Positions 27,843 through 33,522 of a stretch of DNA of 33,522 nt are shown in pieces. The stretch is from NCBI GenBank assembly GCA_022779165.1, contig JALFTO010000146.1, forward strand, positions 1-33,522, written 5' to 3'. Numbering within the stretch: position 1 is the stretch's first letter; each line of letters begins with the position of its first letter. Origin of the DNA: Lachnospiraceae bacterium (GTDB lineage Bacteria; Bacillota; Clostridia; Lachnospirales; Lachnospiraceae). The position numbers and the translations under genes are program-made. Below the pieces are notes generated by a model that was not told the DNA's origin, searched no databases, and saw only the letters and a program-made list of their open reading frames with translations.

Positions 27843-28886
27843 TCAAATTTCTGAATCAGTATTTTCTAAATACTCATCGCCAGGCATTTGTGAAAAAAAA
27901 TCTCCGGGAAAAAGGTGGTCGTAAAGATACATTCCCAACAGGAAATGCCCTGTGGCATCCGGATGGAGTCCATCTATCAGACAGTTCTTCCCCCAGATTG
28001 TAAAATCCAGTTCCGGCTCATTATACAGATCAATGACCTGTATGCCATAAATGGCTGCCATCTCACGGATTGCAGCAGCATATTGGTACAGATAATACCC
28101 ACTTTGATTCGTATGCATATCATCTGCGCGCCTCAGCGGAGTACAGAAAACAATCCTGCTATTAGGATACATCTGTTTCAGGCCGCACATCAACAAGTTT
28201 AGTGAACCATAAAAGGAATCCCCAGTCACATCTCCCAGTTGCCCGAGCGGAACGCCGATCTCATCGCATCCGGCATAATCATTTGTTCCTCCGAATACCA
28301 GCACTACATCCGCGCCTCTCTTCATGGACAAATATCTATCCATGAAGCGGCCTACATTATCCGCTCCACCGACACAAGACCCTCTCCAGCCATAGTTGTT
28401 ACACTTCACGTTGTTTCCGAGCATCTCTGCGATCAGATAAGAATATGCCTGTGTAACATCCGGCAGGCTATCACCGTACGTAATACTGTCACCCAGTATA
28501 TTGATCATCATCCCATCTTCGATTACAATCGGATCCGATTGAATTTGTGTCGGCAACCTGTACGCAACGAGCGAATCGCCGGGGACATAACCGATCATCC
28601 CGGTATAATAAATCTGTTTCCAACCATTTTCCGTTATGCCGGTAGCAATGGCAGGCTGCCCTAACCGCAGTGTTCCAAGCCTTCTCCTGTCTGTTCCGGG
28701 TCCCGCATACACTACCGTATCACTCTTAGCCTGATAATACTCCACATGTGGCGTTTCACTCGGATCATTAGGGGCATATATTTCAAAATCTTTTTCTTCC
28801 GCATATACCCTTTGAACATTTCCGAATAAGCATAACAGGCAGAGGAATGCACCGAGCAGCGCTGCCATCTTATATTTCATAAACAC
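27843..28886 (-). CDS. Secreted SGNH/GDSL-type hydrolase with N-terminal SH3-like domain
   Basis: Signal peptide; SH3-like TVVYAGPGTDRRRLGTLRLGQPAIATGITENGWKQIYYTGMIGYVPGDSL; SGNH block I INILGDSITYG, GGTNDYAG, and DGLHPDATGH. Confidence 0.88.
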   Translation of the reverse strand: MFMKYKMAALLGAFLCLLCLFGNVQRVYAEEKDFEIYAPNDPSETPHVEYYQAKSDTVVYAGPGTDRRRLGTLRLGQPAIATGITENGWKQIYYTGMIGYVPGDSLVAYRLPTQIQSDPIVIEDGMMINILGDSITYGDSLPDVTQAYSYLIAEMLGNNVKCNNYGWRGSCVGGADNVGRFMDRYLSMKRGADVVLVFGGTNDYAGCDEIGVPLGQLGDVTGDSFYGSLNLLMCGLKQMYPNSRIVFCTPLRRADDMHTNQSGYYLYQYAAAIREMAAIYGIQVIDLYNEPELDFTIWGKNCLIDGLHPDATGHFLLGMYLYDHLFPGDFFSQMPGDEYLENTDSEI

Positions 28887-28940
28887 ATTTTCCTATTACG
28901 TATTTTATATTTTTATACTACCGTTTTGTACAATTATGTA

Positions 28941-30584
28941 TTATCTTGCGTGAACCACCTGATCAAGGCTGGAGGCTCCCCTGAGCGCAAGTGCCTGCTG
29001 GATATATGCTGCCTGATTCGGGCCATCCAGCTGCTTGTAGCAGTCATACATACTCTTATGACTTCCGTCAGCATTTGACAGACCAACAGCCAGTCCCTGT
29101 GCGATAGAAGCTGCGTTATCCATCTCCTGCGCAATAAAGAATGCATCAATGTGCTGGTTGTTCGCCGCTGCCTGATAGCCGAGTACCATAGCTGCATTTG
29201 CATAATTCTCACCCTGAGTCGAGGTATATCCGCAGCCTGTGATGATAGAACGAACCTGTCCGTTAGGAGCAAGCAGTTCCTGTCTGCAGAAGTAATCTGT
29301 CAGGACTTCGATATTCTCCATGGAAACAAATGCTGTGGACGGGCTGTGTGTTACAAGATTTCTGAAATAAGCTCCACCTGTCCAATAAGCTGCCCATGTA
29401 AGCGGTACCGGATACGGATGAGTCATAAGCCCCCAGTCAATATTACCCGTGGAAACCACATAGTTATTTAACGAATCAACAAAATCTTTTCCGTCAAACT
29501 TTACAGCGCCGTGGCTGGAAACACCCTTCGGGTTACGATCCCACTGATGCTCTGTACAGATATAAACACGCGCGTTTGCATTCGTGCTCTTGATCGCATT
29601 GTAGAATACTCTCAGGCCTTCGCCGTACTCACGGGCATACACATTGATGTCCGGGATATTGCAGTAATTCCATTCATCCTGAATATTAACCTCATTGCCT
29701 ACTACCCAGTTGTCAACTCTGCCGTGCTGACCGTCACTGTATCTCTGTGCAAGGAAGGAGCCAACAGCAGCCATAGCCTCTACACCGGACTGCTCCGCAT
29801 TGTTAAACAGATAGCAAGGGCAGGAAGCGCCGGTACGAGCCATCGGATGATACATAACCGGGGAACGTCCCATCCACTCTCCCTCATTGATGAGACAAGC
29901 GGTAATGGAAGCGCCGCCGCGTGTATACTTACCAAAGATGTTATCGAACTCGGCAACTGCAAGACCATTCATCTGATATGTCTTACCATTGTATGTATAA
30001 TTGATTGTCGGATAAGCACCCATCTGTGTCGGTCCGAGGATACGGCCAACCGGAATATTATACAGAACCTGCTTAACACCAAGATCTACAAACTCACCGG
30101 TGTCCAATTTTTCGGGAGCTGTCAACAATCCCTTCTTGCCGCGCTCGGTACGTCCGAATGTCTTTGTTGCAATCGCTTCCGGATTGGTAATATATGCACC
30201 CGGATTCAGCGGAACGTATGTGCCGCCCTGCTTTGCCGCAACAATAAACTTAGAATAGAGCTTGGATCCTGCAGAATTTGCATCGAGAGAAGTCGTAAAT
30301 GCTGCAGCAGTACCTGCCGGTGCCGAAGCAACCGCTGAGGTTGTGATTGTGTCGGATGACATCGGTTCTGCAAACAGATACAGCATTCCGTCATCACTTG
30401 CAGGAGCACTTGTTGCATTTGCAACAACATTTACATTTCCGCCGCTGATTGTTGCAGAAACGTTCATGTTATTTCCGGCTGCCAGAACTACGCTTGCATC
30501 TGTCTTCACTGCTCCGGTTGCTACAAGAACAACTGCAGTAAGCATACCGGCCGCCAGCATACTAAGGTGTTTCTTCAGTTTCAT
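28941..30584 (-). CDS. Secreted protein resembling the DUF5722 family, possible glycoside hydrolase-like fold
   Basis: Signal peptide (MKLKKHLSMLAAGMLTAVVLVATGAVKTDA); GRVDNWVVGNEVNIQDEWNY, YICTEHQWDRNPKG, MTHPYPVPLTWAAYWTGG, FVSMENIEVLTDYF. DUF5722 label is from memory of the family, not a search. Confidence 0.65.
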   Translation of the reverse strand: MKLKKHLSMLAAGMLTAVVLVATGAVKTDASVVLAAGNNMNVSATISGGNVNVVANATSAPASDDGMLYLFAEPMSSDTITTSAVASAPAGTAAAFTTSLDANSAGSKLYSKFIVAAKQGGTYVPLNPGAYITNPEAIATKTFGRTERGKKGLLTAPEKLDTGEFVDLGVKQVLYNIPVGRILGPTQMGAYPTINYTYNGKTYQMNGLAVAEFDNIFGKYTRGGASITACLINEGEWMGRSPVMYHPMARTGASCPCYLFNNAEQSGVEAMAAVGSFLAQRYSDGQHGRVDNWVVGNEVNIQDEWNYCNIPDINVYAREYGEGLRVFYNAIKSTNANARVYICTEHQWDRNPKGVSSHGAVKFDGKDFVDSLNNYVVSTGNIDWGLMTHPYPVPLTWAAYWTGGAYFRNLVTHSPSTAFVSMENIEVLTDYFCRQELLAPNGQVRSIITGCGYTSTQGENYANAAMVLGYQAAANNQHIDAFFIAQEMDNAASIAQGLAVGLSNADGSHKSMYDCYKQLDGPNQAAYIQQALALRGASSLDQVVHAR

Positions 30585-30692
30585 AGATTAGTTTTCCCCC
30601 TTTATCATGTTGATTTGTAAAAATACCATATTTATTTTATCACCATTCGCTCTTCTGCACAATACTTTCCGACAATCTGTTAACAAGAAATA

Positions 30693-30720
30693 CAGAATGA
30701 CTACCTCGGCAGCCATTCTG
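30693..30720 (-). terminator. Probable terminator downstream of the PepSY gene
   Basis: CAGAATGGCTGC-CGAG-GTAGTCATTCTG stem (about 12 bp with wobble pairs); U tract is weak. Confidence 0.5.
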
Positions 30721-30759
30721 CATCATTTAACATTTATCTTCGACAATCAAATCAGCATA

Positions 30760-31482
30760 TCAGTCGTCATCATCATCATCGTCGTCGCGGTCGTCATCGT
30801 CGTCACGGTCATCATCATCATCGCGGTCGTCATCATCATCACGGTCGTCGTCATCATCGCGGTCATCATCATCATCACGATCGTCGTCATCATCGCGGTC
30901 ATCGTCATCATCATAGCGGTCATCATCATCATCAAGATCAATATCATATGACAAAATGCTGCCGTCCAAAGCATTGATTTCATAACTGTATTCAACGCCG
31001 TTTACAGAAAACTCCACTTCATATTTAAGCATACCGTCATCATAACTGCCTTCCGTTTCGAGTTCCCTGACTTTCTCCGCATCAACTCCGGCATAATGAA
31101 GCGCTAGCTGTACCGCTTTTTCGGGCTGCATAATAGATCCGTCAGTCAGTTCACCTATGTTGACCGGTTTCTTTAATGCAGCCGGCATTTCAAAGGATAT
31201 TCCTTTCACTGCACCGTTTCTGCCGTCAATTTTGTATTCGAACAAATAACTGCCCAGCAGACACTCCACGCTGTATTCCTGATATCCATTCTCAAGTTCC
31301 CTTTCAACCTTAACAACCTGTACCTGCTCCGAAGGCAGTCCGCTGTGCCGGATTGCCGCCTGTACCGCTGCCTGTTCCCCGATATCAGCAGGTGCCGCCG
31401 CCACACTTCCCGCAGGAACCGCAAGACATAGCGCAAGTACAAATGCCAGAGTCTTTCCACATCCGAGAATTCCTCTTCTCAT
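30760..31482 (-). CDS. Exported PepSY-domain protein with Asp5-Arg repeat tail
   Basis: Signal peptide, two PepSY-like segments (AIRHSGLPSEQVQVVKVERELENGYQEYSVECLLGSYLFEYKIDGRNGAVKGIS; ALHYAGVDAEKVRELETEGSYDDGMLKYEVEFSVNGVEYSYEINALDGSILSYDID), then the D/R tail. Confidence 0.88.
   Translation of the reverse strand: MRRGILGCGKTLAFVLALCLAVPAGSVAAAPADIGEQAAVQAAIRHSGLPSEQVQVVKVERELENGYQEYSVECLLGSYLFEYKIDGRNGAVKGISFEMPAALKKPVNIGELTDGSIMQPEKAVQLALHYAGVDAEKVRELETEGSYDDGMLKYEVEFSVNGVEYSYEINALDGSILSYDIDLDDDDDRYDDDDDRDDDDDRDDDDDRDDDDDRDDDDDRDDDDDRDDDDDRDDDDDDDD
30763..30933 (-). repeat. 18-bp-unit coding minisatellite encoding (DDDDDR)8-D8
   Basis: Direct codon reading: eight D5R units (one Y after the first R) and a terminal D8; Arg codons largely alternate CGC/CGT, implying a 36-bp higher-order unit. 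Confidence 0.92.
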
Positions 31483-31587
31483 AATGTCCCTTCCTTTCTG
31501 CCCTTCCTTCTGTCATGACATTTTGCATGACGTTTTTCGTTACTGATCACAGTATAAGCTCTGCAGATTAAAGGAACATTAAAAAAG

Positions 31588-32949
31588 TCAAAAGCTGTCA
31601 TCTTTTAGTTTCAGCGTAAAGGTGCTGCCGCATCCGGGTGTACTCTCAACCGAGATCTCCCCTCCGTGAAGCTTTGCAATCTCATAAACCATGTAAAGAC
31701 CCAGTCCGATGCCTTTACTTCCCGCTATCCCCTTTGCCTCCGGTGCCTGATAAAAACGATCCCATATTCTCTCTTGTTCCTGTGGCTCGATTCCTATTCC
31801 AAAGTCTGTTACCATCAGAATAATGAATCCTTCCTTTCTGCCCATCGACACGCAGACTTTGCCTCCGTCCTTCCCGTATTTGCACGCATTATCCAAAAGA
31901 TTCCCAACAAGCCTCGTCATCATCTCCCGATTTAACGACAGATAGATCTCATCCTGCACACACTCTTCAATCTCCGGAACAACATCCGGCAGGAGACGAT
32001 AGTCCTGACACATATGTCTCACCAACGCACTGAAATCCACCGGCTCCAGCTCTAACTTTTCCATTCCCCGTTCCAGTCTGCCGAACATCAAAAACTGCGC
32101 AATACTCTCGGATATCTTTCTGGCCTGCCTGTCGATCCGCTCAAGGATTTGGCGTTCTTCCTCTGTGATCGTTTTGCTTTCTAATGCAACCTCACACTGG
32201 GACAAGATCACGGTGACCGGCGTGCGCAGTTCATGTGACACGTTTGAAATATACTGTTTCTCCTGTTCAAAATTCCGTTCCAGACGTTCCAGCATGCTGT
32301 TAAATGTTCTGGCAAGTCCGGCGATCTCATCCCGCTCATTGCCGATGGGAATCCTCTTGGACAGATCCTCTCCCGCACTGATCTCATCCGCAGTGCGAAT
32401 CGCTTTCTCCAATGGGAGAAAAGCATGTTTCAATAATATCTGTCCGCCCAGCACAGACAATAAAACGACAAACGGAAGAATCAGCAAAACCGCATGAATA
32501 CAAGCGGTTATCACATGAATGCTTTCTCTGTCATAAATCAGACCACGCAGCCTGATCACACCGCCATCTCCAAACATAACCTGTCTGTCATACAGATAAT
32601 ACGTCCGTTGTCTCGCATAAAACTCCAGAAACTGTCCGTCCACGAAATCATAATCCAAAGAGATATTCGTCGGCAGTTTCCCGGCCAGCAGTGTGCCGTC
32701 CCCGTCGTATGCAAGACAGCACATCCCGTTTTCCCTGTCGATATAACCTTCGTCTATGATATATCTTCCATCCTCATATTGGATCCTTTCAACATTTTCC
32801 TCTACAAACTCTTTCACTCTCTCATAGAGTGAGTTGCGCAGGAAAGTCCTGCCGAGGGCAATCGTCAGCACGAGCAAAAGTCCTGTCAGCAGCAGGATTA
32901 ACATCGTATACCACAATATCACCTTAGTCCTGATCGTCAGCCGCCTCAT
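31588..32949 (-). CDS. Sensor histidine kinase (HAMP-HisKA-HATPase)
   Basis: Two TM segments, HAMP region, H-box ISNVSHELRTPVTVILSQCEVAL, N-box LLDNACKYGKDGG, G-boxes DFGIGIEPQEQERIWDRFYQAPE and GSKGIGLGLYMVYEIAKLHGG. Confidence 0.96.
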   Translation of the reverse strand: MRRLTIRTKVILWYTMLILLLTGLLLVLTIALGRTFLRNSLYERVKEFVEENVERIQYEDGRYIIDEGYIDRENGMCCLAYDGDGTLLAGKLPTNISLDYDFVDGQFLEFYARQRTYYLYDRQVMFGDGGVIRLRGLIYDRESIHVITACIHAVLLILPFVVLLSVLGGQILLKHAFLPLEKAIRTADEISAGEDLSKRIPIGNERDEIAGLARTFNSMLERLERNFEQEKQYISNVSHELRTPVTVILSQCEVALESKTITEEERQILERIDRQARKISESIAQFLMFGRLERGMEKLELEPVDFSALVRHMCQDYRLLPDVVPEIEECVQDEIYLSLNREMMTRLVGNLLDNACKYGKDGGKVCVSMGRKEGFIILMVTDFGIGIEPQEQERIWDRFYQAPEAKGIAGSKGIGLGLYMVYEIAKLHGGEISVESTPGCGSTFTLKLKDDSF

Positions 32950-33522
32950 TCCTCACCTCTCAGCACATAGCCCACACCGCGCACCGTATGAATCAGTTTC
33001 CTGTCAAATCCCTCGTCAATTTTCCTTCGAAGATATCTGATGTATACGTCCACCAGATTGGATTCGCCCTCATAGGCAAAATCAAGGATATGTTCCTCAA
33101 TCTGCTCTCTCGTCAGGACAATCCCCTGATTGCGCATCAGATACTCAAGCACTGCAAATTCTCTGGCGGAAAGCGCGATCTCCCGTCCTGCCCGCACCAC
33201 CCTTCTGGTACGCACATCCATCGTCAAATCCTCTACCCGGTAGGAGTTCGTCGGATTGCCCGCACTCATTCTGATGATCGTGCGCAGCCTTGCCAATAAT
33301 TCCTCCATCGCAAAAGGTTTAACGAGATAGTCTTCCGCTCCGGCATCCAGCCCGGTAACCCGATCCTGCACGGAGTCAAGCGCTGTCAGCAGCAGGATTG
33401 GCGTTCTGTTGCCCTGCCTCCTGATTTCATGCACCACATCAAGGCCCGTCATTTCCGGCATAAGGATGTCCACGACGGCACAGTCGTACGAAACAGTCTG
33501 AAGATACTCAAGTGCAGTCCTG
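32946..33522 (-). CDS. OmpR-family response regulator, N-terminus beyond window edge
   Basis: Frame is open to the edge (RTALEYLQTVSYDCAVVDILMPEMTGLDVVHEIRRQ); receiver Lys in DYLVKPFAMEELLARL; winged-helix REFAVLEYLMRNQGIVLTREQIEEHI...VDVYIRYLRRKID. 4-nt overlap with the kinase gene. Confidence 0.95.
   Translation of the reverse strand, partial: RTALEYLQTVSYDCAVVDILMPEMTGLDVVHEIRRQGNRTPILLLTALDSVQDRVTGLDAGAEDYLVKPFAMEELLARLRTIIRMSAGNPTNSYRVEDLTMDVRTRRVVRAGREIALSAREFAVLEYLMRNQGIVLTREQIEEHILDFAYEGESNLVDVYIRYLRRKIDEGFDRKLIHTVRGVGYVLRGEE

Noticed and set aside
29511-30338. 275-aa forward ORF
   Set aside because: Fully antisense to the well-supported DUF5722-like secreted protein; no RBS or recognisable domain.
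30607-30951. Val/Ile-rich 114-aa forward ORF and the Met/Thr-rich 82-aa reverse ORF (30747-30995)
   Set aside because: Both are alternative-frame translations of the Asp5-Arg minisatellite.

Overview
The window looks like a gene-dense chromosomal segment from a low-to-mid GC Clostridia genome, probably Lachnospiraceae. That assignment is inferred from gene content and protein flavour; no search was run. Most of it is core-type sequence: a DUF2953 protein, NUDIX hydrolase, penicillin-binding protein, FtsW/RodA protein, U32 peptidase, ZapA, an AhpC plus AhpF-N-terminal-like pair, a ZIP transporter, ruvAB, a Gx transporter with a NusG-II protein, leuCD with a divergent LysR regulator, an EAL-CBS-GGDEF protein, cutC, ilvC with two acetolactate synthase small subunits and ilvB, a metH-like gene, an Amt-PII fusion, secreted SGNH and DUF5722-like proteins, and a PepSY/histidine kinase/response regulator cluster. 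I recognised no phage, transposase, CRISPR array, rRNA or tRNA. The least-explained signals are: (1) a 61-aa orphan ORF (8841-9026) made of two nearly identical 20-aa Asn/Met/Cys repeats, with its own promoter, RBS and terminator; (2) a dense cluster of five short hairpins, including a 19-bp perfect stem, between zapA and the AhpF-like gene (about 7210-7340); (3) an in-frame amber codon that appears to split the N-terminus of the EAL-CBS-GGDEF protein (17736-17738); (4) an Asp5-Arg repeat tail on a PepSY protein next to a two-component system; (5) a DUF1905-like domain fused to a C39-like cysteine peptidase fold. Functions proposed for these are inference.
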